The position numbers were made by a program, and so were the translations under genes. Below, piece by piece: positions 6,572-14,690 of a stretch of DNA of 64,000 nt. Within the stretch, counting starts at the first letter, position 1. Each line of letters begins with the position of its first letter. This DNA is from CAYYFX01 sp964571855 (GTDB taxonomy: Bacteria > ARS69), in assembly GCA_964571855.1 (NCBI GenBank), contig CAZNDO010000006.1, positions 112,654 through 176,653 on the forward strand, written 5' to 3'. A model generated the notes under the pieces. The model did no database searches. It saw only the letters and a program-made list of their open reading frames with translations, and was not told the origin of the DNA.

Positions 6572-8200
6572 CTAGAAGTCGTCGTCGTGGTGATGCGCGC
6601 CCGCGCCCGCCGGCGCCTTGTCCTTCTCCTTGACCTCCGTGATCACCGCCTCGGTGGTCAGCAGGAGGCCGGCGATGGACGCGGCGTTCTGCAGCGCCGT
6701 GCGCGTCACCTTCGCGGGATCGATGATCCCGGCCTCGAACATGTCCACGATCTTGCCCGTGTTGAAGTCGTAGCCGCGGTTCTTCCCCGCCGCCGCGACC
6801 TCCTTGGCCGCCAGGCTGCCCTCCATGCCCGCGTTCTCCGCGAGCTGGCGGATGGGCTCCTGCAGCGACCGCCGGACGATGGCGGCCCCGGTGGCCTCGT
6901 CACCGGTCAGCGTGAGCGCGTCCAGCTCCTTCGCGGTCAGCAGGAGCGCGACGCCCCCCCCGGCCACCACGCCCTCCTCGACCGCCGCCCGGGTGGCATG
7001 GAGCGCATCCTCCACCCGCGCCTTCTTCTCCTTCATCTCCACCTCGGTGGCCGCGCCGACGTTGATCACGGCGACGGCGCCCGCCAGGCGCGCCAGGCGC
7101 TCCTGGAGCTTCTCCTTGTCGTAGTCCGAGGTGGCGTCCTCGATCTGCTTGCGGATCTGGGTGCAGCGACCCTCCACGTCGGCCTTCTTGCCGCGGCCCT
7201 CCACGATGACGGTGTTGTCCTTGTCGATCGTGATCCGCTTGGCCTGCCCCAGGTCCTCCATCTTCACGTTCTCGAGCTTCACGCCGATGTCCTCGGAGAG
7301 GACGTTGCCGCCGGTCAGGACCGCGATGTCCCCCAGCATGGCCTTGCGGCGATCCCCGAAGCCCGGGGCCTTCACGGCCGCCACCTTCAGGACGCCGCGC
7401 AGCTTGTTCACCACCAGGGTGGCGAGCGCCTCGCCCTCCACGTCCTCGGCGATGATCAGGAGCGGGCGGCCCGACTTCGCCGTCTGCTCCAGCAGCGGCA
7501 GCAGATCCTTCATGCTCGAGATCTTCTTCTCGTGGATGAGGATCAGGGCATCCTCGAGGATGCACTCCATCCGGTCCTGGTCGGTCACGAAGTACGGGGA
7601 GAGGTATCCGCGGTCGAACTGCATGCCCTGGACGAGCTCCAGGTTCGTCTCGATCCCCTTGGCCTCCTCGATCGTGATCGTGCCGTCCTTGCCCACCTTG
7701 TCCATGGCCTCGGCGATGATGTCGCCGATCACCGTGTCCCCGTTCGCCGAGATCGTGGCGATCTGGCGGTACTCGCCGGTGGTCCGGACCTTCTTGGACT
7801 GCTTCTTGATGCCGTCCACGACGGCCGCGACGGCCTTGTCGATGCCGCGCTTCAGCGCGATCGGGTTCGCGCCCGCGGACACGTTCCGGATGCCCTCCCG
7901 GAAAATGGCCTCGGCCAGGATGGTGGCGGTGGTGGTGCCGTCGCCGGCCACGTCGGAGGTCTTGGACGCCACCTCGCGGACCATCTGGGCGCCCATGTTC
8001 TGGTACGGATCCTCGAGCTCGATCTCCTTGGCCACGGTGACGCCGTCCTTGGTGACGTTCGGGGCGCCCCACTTCTTGTCCAGGGCCACGTTCCGGCCCT
8101 TCGGACCGAGCGTGACCTTCACCGCGCGCGCGAGGATGGAAACGCCCTTCAGGATCTCCGCGCGGGCGTCCTCCCGGAACTTCAGCTGCTTCGCCGCCAT
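6572..8200 (-). CDS. groEL: Chaperonin GroEL
   Basis: 542 residues, full length for the 60-kDa chaperonin. Together with GroES it forms the ATP-driven folding chamber in the cytoplasm. Recognisable landmarks include KVTLGPKGRNV near residue 28 and the nucleotide site GDGTTTATILA. The C-terminus is unusual: instead of the common flexible GGM repeat it ends AGAGAHHHDDDF, giving a His/Asp cluster inside the cavity. GGGAGG precedes the ATG at 8200. It follows groES by 13 bases and is clearly co-transcribed. Confidence 0.98.
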   Translation of the reverse strand: MAAKQLKFREDARAEILKGVSILARAVKVTLGPKGRNVALDKKWGAPNVTKDGVTVAKEIELEDPYQNMGAQMVREVASKTSDVAGDGTTTATILAEAIFREGIRNVSAGANPIALKRGIDKAVAAVVDGIKKQSKKVRTTGEYRQIATISANGDTVIGDIIAEAMDKVGKDGTITIEEAKGIETNLELVQGMQFDRGYLSPYFVTDQDRMECILEDALILIHEKKISSMKDLLPLLEQTAKSGRPLLIIAEDVEGEALATLVVNKLRGVLKVAAVKAPGFGDRRKAMLGDIAVLTGGNVLSEDIGVKLENVKMEDLGQAKRITIDKDNTVIVEGRGKKADVEGRCTQIRKQIEDATSDYDKEKLQERLARLAGAVAVINVGAATEVEMKEKKARVEDALHATRAAVEEGVVAGGGVALLLTAKELDALTLTGDEATGAAIVRRSLQEPIRQLAENAGMEGSLAAKEVAAAGKNRGYDFNTGKIVDMFEAGIIDPAKVTRTALQNAASIAGLLLTTEAVITEVKEKDKAPAGAGAHHHDDDF

Positions 8201-8213
8201 GATTCCCGCCTCC

Positions 8214-8507
8214 CTACTTCTTCGCGATGGTGGCGAGGACGTCCTCCTCGCGCAGGATGACGTACTCGTCGCCGTCGATCTTGACCTCCGTGCCGGAGTA
8301 CTTCCCGATCAGCACGCGGTCCCCCTTGGCGACGTCGAGGGCGACCCGGGTCCCCTCCTTGTTCAGTCGGCCCGGCCCGACGGCCACCACTTCCCCTTCC
8401 ATCGGCTTCTCCTTCGCCGTGTCCGGGATGATGATCCCGCCGCGCACTTCCTCCGTCTTGTCCAGCCGCCGGATCAGGATCCGGTCGGCGAGCGGGCGAA
8501 CGTTCAT
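8214..8507 (-). CDS. groES: Co-chaperonin GroES
   Basis: 97 residues beginning NVRPLADRILIRR, the canonical GroES N-terminus. The mobile-loop region reads EEVRGGIIIPDTA and the C-terminal strand YVILREEDVLA. It caps GroEL in the folding cycle. The ATG at 8507 has GGGAGGG seven bases upstream, and I preferred it over an upstream in-frame start because it matches the family. No CIRCE repeat is present upstream, so HrcA control is not evident; see the repeated dyads at 8700-8735. Confidence 0.97.
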   Translation of the reverse strand: MNVRPLADRILIRRLDKTEEVRGGIIIPDTAKEKPMEGEVVAVGPGRLNKEGTRVALDVAKGDRVLIGKYSGTEVKIDGDEYVILREEDVLATIAKK

Positions 8508-8699
8508 GGGCGTCCCTCCCTGCAAGGCTTGCCGAGATAAGAAGAGAAGTCGTCGCGTGAACGACAGACGAGCCTGGACATGCCCAGGCTACGGCGGGCA
8601 CGCCAGAGCGAGGAGCATGCCAGCCGCCGCGTAATGGCGGAATGCCCTGTCCCGCAACAGGATAGACGGGATCACGCCGGCGCGGCCGACCCGATGCCA

Positions 8700-8735
8700 T
8701 GCCAGTCTGGCAGACCGAATCTCCGCCAGTCCGGC
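8700..8735. promoter_or_regulatory. Two related dyads upstream of groESL
   Basis: TGCCAGTCTGGCA (8700-8712) is a perfect 13-bp palindrome. A second copy, CGCCAGTCCGGCG (8724-8736), shares the core GCCAGTCYGGC exactly 24 bases away. Two same-face copies of a palindrome suggest a dimeric regulator site, about 200 bases upstream of groES. Confidence 0.35.
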
Positions 8736-8794
8736 GCGCACCCTGCCGCGGAGCGCCGCGGAGGCAGGGAACGGGCTCACGGGGGCACACGAAA

Positions 8795-8820
8795 GGGGGA
8801 CCGGGTCGCCCCGGCCCCCC
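8795..8820 (-). terminator. Terminator of the pseudopilin operon
   Basis: Minus-strand stem GGGGG-x-CCGGG / CCCGG-x-CCCCC with a 4-base loop, followed by TTT, located 28 bases after the last operon stop. Confidence 0.6.
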
Positions 8821-8847
8821 TCCGATCCGCTCCCGGATCGTGGACCC

Positions 8848-10632
8848 CTACGGGGTCACTTCCTGCCACATGTAAAGCCGCGAGACCAGCGGCGCGAACG
8901 GCGGCTGCCCGGACATCCCGGAGAACGCCGGATCGTAGCCGTAGTCGCGGTACGGCGGGCTGTACGCCGCGTGCTTCGACCACGCCACCTCGCCGGGCCG
9001 GATCCCGTCGTTGCGCACGTTGTCCGCCATGTCGGCGAACTGCATGTGCACGATCGAGCCGCGCTTCTGCAGGGTGCGCGAGCTGCCCCAGGACTCCAGC
9101 ATCTGGTCGTTGTTCGCCCAGGCGTCGCCTGCGGACGGATCATCCGGATCGCCGTCGCCGTCCAGGTCCGCGAAGTTGGCCTCGTGGACCACCGGGATGC
9201 CGTCCACGAGCGCGGCGTTGATCACCGTGGTGCCGTTCGAGGCCTGCCGCGAGCTCTTCGGGGCATGCGTGTACGCCGGGTCGTCCGACCACGCGTCCGA
9301 CAGGTGCCAGATGCGGCCGGCGGAGATCACCGCTGCGGCGCGCTTGTTGACGCTGTTGAAGCTGCCCACCGTGTAGATCGAGTGGGCCGCCACGATGGTC
9401 AGGTCGTCCTGCAGCTGCTCGGCGTTCACCAGCCGCAGGGGCACCTCGGAGTAGATGAGCCCGTTCGCCGGCCAGTTCCCGGAGTCCCTCAGCTTCTGGA
9501 CGTCCAGCTCCTGGACGGTCACGTCCATGTCCAGCGACTGGTTGTAGAACGTCTTCTCGGTCACCGCGTCGCCGATCCAGGCCGTCACGTCGCCGCCGTA
9601 GGCGTCGTACTGCCGGTCGCCGGCGCGGATGCGGATCGCCGCGTTCGAGTCGTAGTAGCCGCCCGGCTGCACGGTCTCCAGCGGCGGCGGGTCCACGCGG
9701 GTGGCGCCGAGCGAGCCGTCCTTCACGGTCCCGCCCCAGAGCTCCAGCGCCCCGTTGATGCCGTCGGACGGGTTGTCGTTCGTCCAGTTCGCGTTCTCGG
9801 AGTCCATGGCGTTGCCCGGCGTCCCGTTGACCATCTCCACGTAGTTGCCGTTCCGGTCCTTGATGTAGACGCGGTTGCCGGAGTACTTGTCCCGGCCCCA
9901 GGCGTCCGTGGTCCGGATCATCTGCCCCGTGGCGGAGATCAGCGGCGAGTCCACGCGCAGCGTGGTGCCGTCCGGGCTGAAGTACAGGTCGCCGTTCGCG
10001 TGCACCTTGCCGGTCACGGTCTGGTCCACGCCGCGGACGAACTCGGAGAGGTCGCCGTCGGAGTACAGGGCGTACCCGAAGGCCGGCTCCGTGAAGCCGC
10101 GGACCTGCAGCTGCCGCCGGTACGAGCCCACGGTCCCGATCACGTCGATCAGGTACTCGTCCTCGTCCGCCGCGGCCGACGCCGGGCGCAGCGAGAACCG
10201 GAAGCTCTCCGGCAGGCGGGTCCCGGTGAGGCCGTTCCCCGGGTCCCCGGGGTTCCACTCCCACACGAGCCAGCCGTCGTTCCGCTCGTCGTTCAGGCCG
10301 TTGTTGTTGGAGTCGTCCCGGACGAGCGCGCCGCCCTGGAACACGATGGGCGCCATGAGGGACGCCACCGCCACGGACCCGTCCGCCTCGTGCGTCCGGG
10401 CACGGAAGTTCGACGCGGCGAACTCGCGGTACGCCGCGTGCGCACCGGACTCGGCCACGTACAGCGCCTGCGCCCACTTCTCCTGGTTGGTGGCGATCTT
10501 GCCCTCGGTGTTGGCGAGGATCAGGAACGTCCCCCCCGCCAGGCTCAGCACGGTGAGGATCAGGAGCGAGATGACGAGCACCGAACCGCGCTCATCCCCG
10601 CCACCGGTCCCCGGGCTTCGGAGTCGGAACAT
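8848..10632 (-). CDS. PilX-like minor pseudopilin/pilus assembly protein, 594 residues
   Basis: The N-terminus has a PilX_N-type segment: RGSVLVISLLILTVLSL hydrophobic helix, then a Gln/Ala-rich helix ending QALYVAESG. There is no GFTxxE cleavage motif, as is usual for PilX/GspK relatives. The large remainder is predicted extracytoplasmic beta structure with a DLDGDGDPDD calcium-binding-like loop near residue 500. AAGGAGGG lies eight bases before the ATG at 10632. It is the last gene of a four-gene pseudopilin operon, 14 bases after the giant prepilin. The probable role is tip or priming subunit of a type IV pilus or type II secretion pseudopilus. Much longer than typical PilX (about 200 residues). 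Confidence 0.8.
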   Translation of the reverse strand: MFRLRSPGTGGGDERGSVLVISLLILTVLSLAGGTFLILANTEGKIATNQEKWAQALYVAESGAHAAYREFAASNFRARTHEADGSVAVASLMAPIVFQGGALVRDDSNNNGLNDERNDGWLVWEWNPGDPGNGLTGTRLPESFRFSLRPASAAADEDEYLIDVIGTVGSYRRQLQVRGFTEPAFGYALYSDGDLSEFVRGVDQTVTGKVHANGDLYFSPDGTTLRVDSPLISATGQMIRTTDAWGRDKYSGNRVYIKDRNGNYVEMVNGTPGNAMDSENANWTNDNPSDGINGALELWGGTVKDGSLGATRVDPPPLETVQPGGYYDSNAAIRIRAGDRQYDAYGGDVTAWIGDAVTEKTFYNQSLDMDVTVQELDVQKLRDSGNWPANGLIYSEVPLRLVNAEQLQDDLTIVAAHSIYTVGSFNSVNKRAAAVISAGRIWHLSDAWSDDPAYTHAPKSSRQASNGTTVINAALVDGIPVVHEANFADLDGDGDPDDPSAGDAWANNDQMLESWGSSRTLQKRGSIVHMQFADMADNVRNDGIRPGEVAWSKHAAYSPPYRDYGYDPAFSGMSGQPPFAPLVSRLYMWQEVTP

Positions 10633-10646
10633 CGGTTTCCCTCCTT

Positions 10647-13604
10647 CTACGGACAGGTCACGAAGATGACGTAGCTGGTCCCCACCGCGCCGCCCCAGCC
10701 CACGGCCTTGTTGCCGCGAAACGTGTACGACCCCGCGTCGTACGTCTTGGACCACAGGCCCAGCGTGGGCGTGCCGGTGTCCGTGACGCCCACGGACGTG
10801 CCGGTGGCGGTGTAGTTGTTCTCGATCCAGTCGGGCGGGTTGCCGCGCGGGTCGTACGCGATCCAGACCTTCACCGCCGTGTCGAACCGGAGCACGAGCG
10901 CGTGCGAGTCGCCCTTGTTCTTGTCGTTGTTCGGCGTGCGGACCAGGGTGGCGCCGTCCAGCTCGGCCGGCAGGTACGTGAGCGTGTACGTGCGGTCCGT
11001 GTAGTACTGCTGGCCGACGGCCACGTCCCGGATCACGTTGTACGGCGCCGTGCTGTTCACGCTGACGATGGTCACGCCGAGGCTGCACGCGGCCGCGAAC
11101 GGCACGACGTACGGCCCGCACCGCGCCGTCGGCGCCCCGAGGAACGTCATCTCGATCCCGGCCCCGGCCAGCTCCAGCGGCGCCGACGGCGCGGTGGGGT
11201 ACTCCCACCAGCGGACCGTGAGCGTGCCGCCCGCCGCGGGCGGGATGCTCTGGGTGGACGTGAGCTGCAGGGTGTCCCCGGGACCCGCGTCCGGCCACGT
11301 GCCGGCCAGCCACACGGTCGCCCCGTCCAGCAGCACGGCGTACGGGAAGAGGACGGGATCCGTCCAGTCCAGGACCAGCTTGCCCATGTGGTACGTGTCC
11401 ACCGCGGACAGGTTCTCCACGCGGACGTCCATCTGCTCCAGCATGCTGCCGGTCACGACCGCCGCCTGCCCCTCGTCGATCCCGAGGCACGACACGCCGG
11501 CCCCGGAGTTGTCCACGAACACCTGCACGGAGTCGGACACCGAGCAGCCGTTGTCGTCGAAGATCTCGACGACGAGCCCGTGCGGACCGTCCGGCACGAA
11601 CGACGTGGTCCAGCCCGAGCCGAAGTCGCCGAACTCGTACGGCGCCGCGTAGTCCACGTAGGACACCGAGCCGTCCACCCGGAACTCCACCCGCTCGAGC
11701 GTGGCCGTCGAGCAGGCCACGGCGTTCACCGTCCAGGACACGGTGCCGGCCACGACGTCGTAGTCCGCCGGCGTCACGATCGAGCCGGCCGGCGGGCAGA
11801 GGCAGCCCCAGCTCGGCACGGCGGACGCCGGGCTGGCCGTGGGGCTCTCGTTCCCGCACAGGTCGTAGGCCGCCACGGACACGTAGTACGTGGATCCCGC
11901 CGTCAGCCCGCTGACCGTGTGGAAGAGCACGCGGCCCACGTCGACGCTGCCGTCCCACGAGCCGGGGCTGGTTCCCCAGAACACCCGGTAGCCCAGCACG
12001 TCGGACTCGGACGCGGCGGCCCACGACACGCGCAGCGCGTCGCCGGTGCCGGTGTCCACCACCACGAGGTTGGTCGGCGGGACCGGGGGCGCCACGTTGT
12101 CCGCGCACGCGGTTGGGACGGCGTCGATCAGGCCGGAGTAGCCGCCCGTGTGCCCGCAGCCGTCCAGGGCCGCCACCTGGAACTGGTAGCTGGTCCCGTT
12201 CTCGAGCCCGTACACCGAGTAGGTCTGCACGTTCCCGACCTGCAGCGTGGACGTCACGCCCTCCGACGGGTTCCTGAAGTGGACCTGGTAGCCCACCACG
12301 TCGTTGTCGGGGACCGCGTCCCACGTGAGGCGCACGAACTCATCGCCGCCCGTGGCCGCCACGTTGTCGGGGATGTCCGGCGCGGTGACGTCCTCGTCGC
12401 ACGGGATCATCGTGATGGAGAAGTCCGGCGTGTTCGGGCTCACGTTCCCGCAGGCGTCGAGCGCCGCGACGCGGAACGTGTGCACCGCGTCCTGCGCCAG
12501 ACCCGTCAGGATGATCGACGTGCCGGTGGACGTGGACGTCCGGGTCGTGGCCGGGTCGTTGCTGTCCTCCCACGTGATCCGGTAGCTGGCCAGGTCCCAG
12601 TCCGCCGGCGCGGTCCAGGTGAGCTGGATGCGGTCGTCGCCGACCACGCGCCCGGAGAGGTTCGTGGGCGCCGCCGGCGGCGTCGTGTCGGACGTGACGC
12701 CGCTCGCGCTGCCCGAGTATCCGGACAGGTTGTCGGCCGCGTCCACGGCCTGTACGGCCATGCGGTAGTTGGAGTTGAGATCCAGCCCCGTGAGCGTGTA
12801 GCTCGTGGCGCTGCCCACGTAGATCGGGGACGGCCCCTGCGCCGCGGTCACGCCGTCGTACGGCGGGCCGGAGTTGCCGTCGGAGTAGTGCAGGAAGTAG
12901 CCGGCCAGGTCCGTGTCGGCCACGCCCGTCCAGGTGGCGGTGGCGGTGCCGCAGCCGAACGTCACGGCCAGCCCGGAGGGCGCCGCCGGCGGCGTCACAT
13001 CCCCGCCCGTGGGCACGCTCTTGCCCAGGTTCCGGCACTGCACGCGCGTGGACATGCCGATCTTCTCGTCGTGCAGCCGGGCCGCCCGCGCCTCGCCGAA
13101 GGAGGCGCCGCTCCCGAACACGAAGATCTCCACCTCGCGCACGGACGGCCGCGCCGCCGTGACGTTCCCGGCGCCGTCGCGGTACACGAAGCGCAGGGAG
13201 TCGATGCCCACGGCGATCTCGTCGGTGAAGACGCCGTTCGTGCCGTCGTCATCCGGCGACCGGACGAGCAGCAGCTCGTTCGTGTTGCCGTCGCCGTCCT
13301 GGTCGCCCGTGTCCAGCCGGAACGTGCGGGTCTGGTTCCGCACGTTCTCGTCGGTGAGGAAGGTGACCTCGTCGGGCGTGATGCGGTTGAAGCCCTTGGC
13401 GCCGCGGAGCTCGCGGCCGATCCAGCTCACCGCGGCCCGGACGTTCTGCTGGCCGTCGATGTTCTCGACGCCCCGCCGGTACCCCTCGTTGGTGGTCGTG
13501 AAGATCCGGAACAGCCCGAACGCCACCAGGCCCACGACCACGAGCACCACCAGCAGCTCGAGGAGCGTGAAGCCGCGCTGCCCTTCGAACGATCGCGCGC
13601 GCAT
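10647..13604 (-). CDS. Giant PilW-like prepilin with four fibronectin III domains, 985 residues
   Basis: A class III prepilin leader and cleavage site GQRG|FTLLELLVV lie at residues 8-19, with Glu at mature position 5, followed by the pilin alpha-1 helix. A PilW-like head spans about 50-195. Then come four FnIII domains (roughly 204-305, 307-400, 406-498, 505-597), each with the W-core and a conserved AxDACGN-like turn. An Ig-like domain (about 602-695) and a further beta-rich region of about 290 residues follow. AAGGAGGAACCG precedes the ATG at 13604. Being last-assembled, such a subunit probably caps the pilus and presents an adhesive or binding head. Ordinary PilW proteins are about 200-350 residues. 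Confidence 0.88.
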   Translation of the reverse strand: MRARSFEGQRGFTLLELLVVLVVVGLVAFGLFRIFTTTNEGYRRGVENIDGQQNVRAAVSWIGRELRGAKGFNRITPDEVTFLTDENVRNQTRTFRLDTGDQDGDGNTNELLLVRSPDDDGTNGVFTDEIAVGIDSLRFVYRDGAGNVTAARPSVREVEIFVFGSGASFGEARAARLHDEKIGMSTRVQCRNLGKSVPTGGDVTPPAAPSGLAVTFGCGTATATWTGVADTDLAGYFLHYSDGNSGPPYDGVTAAQGPSPIYVGSATSYTLTGLDLNSNYRMAVQAVDAADNLSGYSGSASGVTSDTTPPAAPTNLSGRVVGDDRIQLTWTAPADWDLASYRITWEDSNDPATTRTSTSTGTSIILTGLAQDAVHTFRVAALDACGNVSPNTPDFSITMIPCDEDVTAPDIPDNVAATGGDEFVRLTWDAVPDNDVVGYQVHFRNPSEGVTSTLQVGNVQTYSVYGLENGTSYQFQVAALDGCGHTGGYSGLIDAVPTACADNVAPPVPPTNLVVVDTGTGDALRVSWAAASESDVLGYRVFWGTSPGSWDGSVDVGRVLFHTVSGLTAGSTYYVSVAAYDLCGNESPTASPASAVPSWGCLCPPAGSIVTPADYDVVAGTVSWTVNAVACSTATLERVEFRVDGSVSYVDYAAPYEFGDFGSGWTTSFVPDGPHGLVVEIFDDNGCSVSDSVQVFVDNSGAGVSCLGIDEGQAAVVTGSMLEQMDVRVENLSAVDTYHMGKLVLDWTDPVLFPYAVLLDGATVWLAGTWPDAGPGDTLQLTSTQSIPPAAGGTLTVRWWEYPTAPSAPLELAGAGIEMTFLGAPTARCGPYVVPFAAACSLGVTIVSVNSTAPYNVIRDVAVGQQYYTDRTYTLTYLPAELDGATLVRTPNNDKNKGDSHALVLRFDTAVKVWIAYDPRGNPPDWIENNYTATGTSVGVTDTGTPTLGLWSKTYDAGSYTFRGNKAVGWGGAVGTSYVIFVTCP

Positions 13605-13617
13605 CGGTTCCTCCTTC

Positions 13618-14031
13618 CTACATGCCCGAGTCGGAGAGGTAGCAGGAGAGCAGGACCGTGCGCGGCCCCTTGCTGTCCGACCACGTGACGCCAACGGAAA
13701 CGGTCTTCATGCCGGTGGCCGGCGCGTCCTCCTGCACGGTCCACGACCGGGCGAAGCTGGCCTCGATCGTGTCCGCGTCCGCGCTGTTCACCAGCTGGAC
13801 CCACGGGGTCCGCTTCAGCTCCTCGATCTTCGCCTGCGCGTGGAACGTGGCGCGGCTCTCCAGGTCGCCGCGCGTCACCTTCCGCATCGACAGCGGGAAC
13901 AGGCTCGCCAGGGAGAGGACCCCGATCCCGATGATCGTGATCGCCACCATGACCTCGACGAGCGAGAAGCCCCGCGCGCCCTTCGCCCGGGCCTTGCCGC
14001 GGGCCGGCGCGTCGTTCGTCACGTTTCTCAT
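13618..14031 (-). CDS. PilV-like minor prepilin
   Basis: 137 residues. After a basic leader the cleavage motif GARG|FSLVEVMVAITIIGIG is typical of PilV/GspI-type minor pilins, with Glu at mature position 5. The helix continues with a PilV-like LASLFPLSMRK turn. The globular head is short. Its ATG at 14031 overlaps the stop of the preceding GspH-like gene (ATGA) and it is followed 13 bases later by the giant prepilin. Probably part of the initiating tip complex together with the neighbours. Confidence 0.85.
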   Translation of the reverse strand: MRNVTNDAPARGKARAKGARGFSLVEVMVAITIIGIGVLSLASLFPLSMRKVTRGDLESRATFHAQAKIEELKRTPWVQLVNSADADTIEASFARSWTVQEDAPATGMKTVSVGVTWSDSKGPRTVLLSCYLSDSGM

Positions 14032-14498
14032 GGGATGCTCACCGTCACCTTTCCCGTGGACGCCAGCAGGTCGATCCGCCGCTGCGACTGGCCGCTCCGG
14101 ATGACGAGCGACCCGGACGCGTCCGTGGAGCCGTCCGGCCGGAAGATCACCCGGTTCGCGCCGAAGAAGCTCGGGTTGGCCAGGATGCAGGCGTCCGGCA
14201 TGGCGTGGTTCTGCCGCGAGTCGTCCGGTCCCATCAGGGCGTCGTTCCCCTGGTCGTCCCAGACCTGGAAGTCGTTCTGCGTGGTGCGGAACGTCAGGAT
14301 GTAGTTGTTGCCCTCGGCGACCGCCTTCTCCCGGGCCAGCCGCATCGCCGTGGCGATCTGGTTCGCCGCGCCGTTGACGCGGTGCTGCTCCATCAGGTCC
14401 CGCACGGATCCCCACGACATCGCGGCCGCGAGGCCGAGGATCGTGATGACCACGACCATCTCGACGGCGGTGAACCCTGCCTGCTTCGGACGCTCCAT
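14028..14498 (-). CDS. GspH/FimT-like minor prepilin
   Basis: 156 residues, first gene of the pseudopilin operon. The prepilin motif KQAG|FTAVEMVVVITILG lies at residues 5-20. The following helix contains ANQIATAMRLAREKAV, characteristic of GspH/FimT proteins, and the head is a small beta sandwich. GGGAGG lies nine bases upstream of the ATG at 14498. The operon supplies only minor subunits: no major pilin, ATPase, prepilin peptidase or secretin is in this window, so the machine itself must be encoded elsewhere. Confidence 0.88.
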   Translation of the reverse strand: MERPKQAGFTAVEMVVVITILGLAAAMSWGSVRDLMEQHRVNGAANQIATAMRLAREKAVAEGNNYILTFRTTQNDFQVWDDQGNDALMGPDDSRQNHAMPDACILANPSFFGANRVIFRPDGSTDASGSLVIRSGQSQRRIDLLASTGKVTVSIP

Positions 14499-14690
14499 CG
14501 TTCCCACCTCCCGGCGCCTGGTCCTGCCAGAGTCGTGCCGTTCGGAAACGGGGATGGTCCCTTGGTCGCCGCTTGCGTTCCCCGGGAAGTCCTCGCGCGC
14601 GGGGCGCGCGCGGCTTTCGCGGACGTGACGGGCCGCCTTACCTTCGGGTAATGTCACGCGGCCGGTCCCGGGGACCGGCGGGAGGCGGAC
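14499..14690. other. Divergent intergenic region
   Basis: Separates the pseudopilin operon from the ornithine cyclodeaminase-like operon. A perfect 17-bp dyad, CCGGTCCCGGGGACCGG (14662-14678), sits immediately before the ribosome site of the plus-strand gene and could be an operator or leader hairpin. A weak plus-strand promoter, GTGACG-N18-TAATGT (14625-14654), is possible. I see no clear promoter for the pilin operon. Confidence 0.35.

Larger units (their letters stand above)
8508..8847. other. groESL upstream region with repeated dyads and a terminator
   Basis: No gene recognised. It contains an inverted repeat AGCCTGG-N6-CCAGGCT (8571-8590), two GCCAGTCYGGC copies (8701-8711, 8725-8735), and the pseudopilin operon terminator (8795-8820). 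No CIRCE element or clear housekeeping promoter is visible; TTGCGG-N17-TTACGC on the minus strand near 8632-8661 is only a weak possibility. Confidence 0.4.

Noticed and set aside
8508..8640. CIRCE operator upstream of groES
   Set aside because: No copy of TTAGCACTC-N9-GAGTGCTAA or a close variant on either strand.
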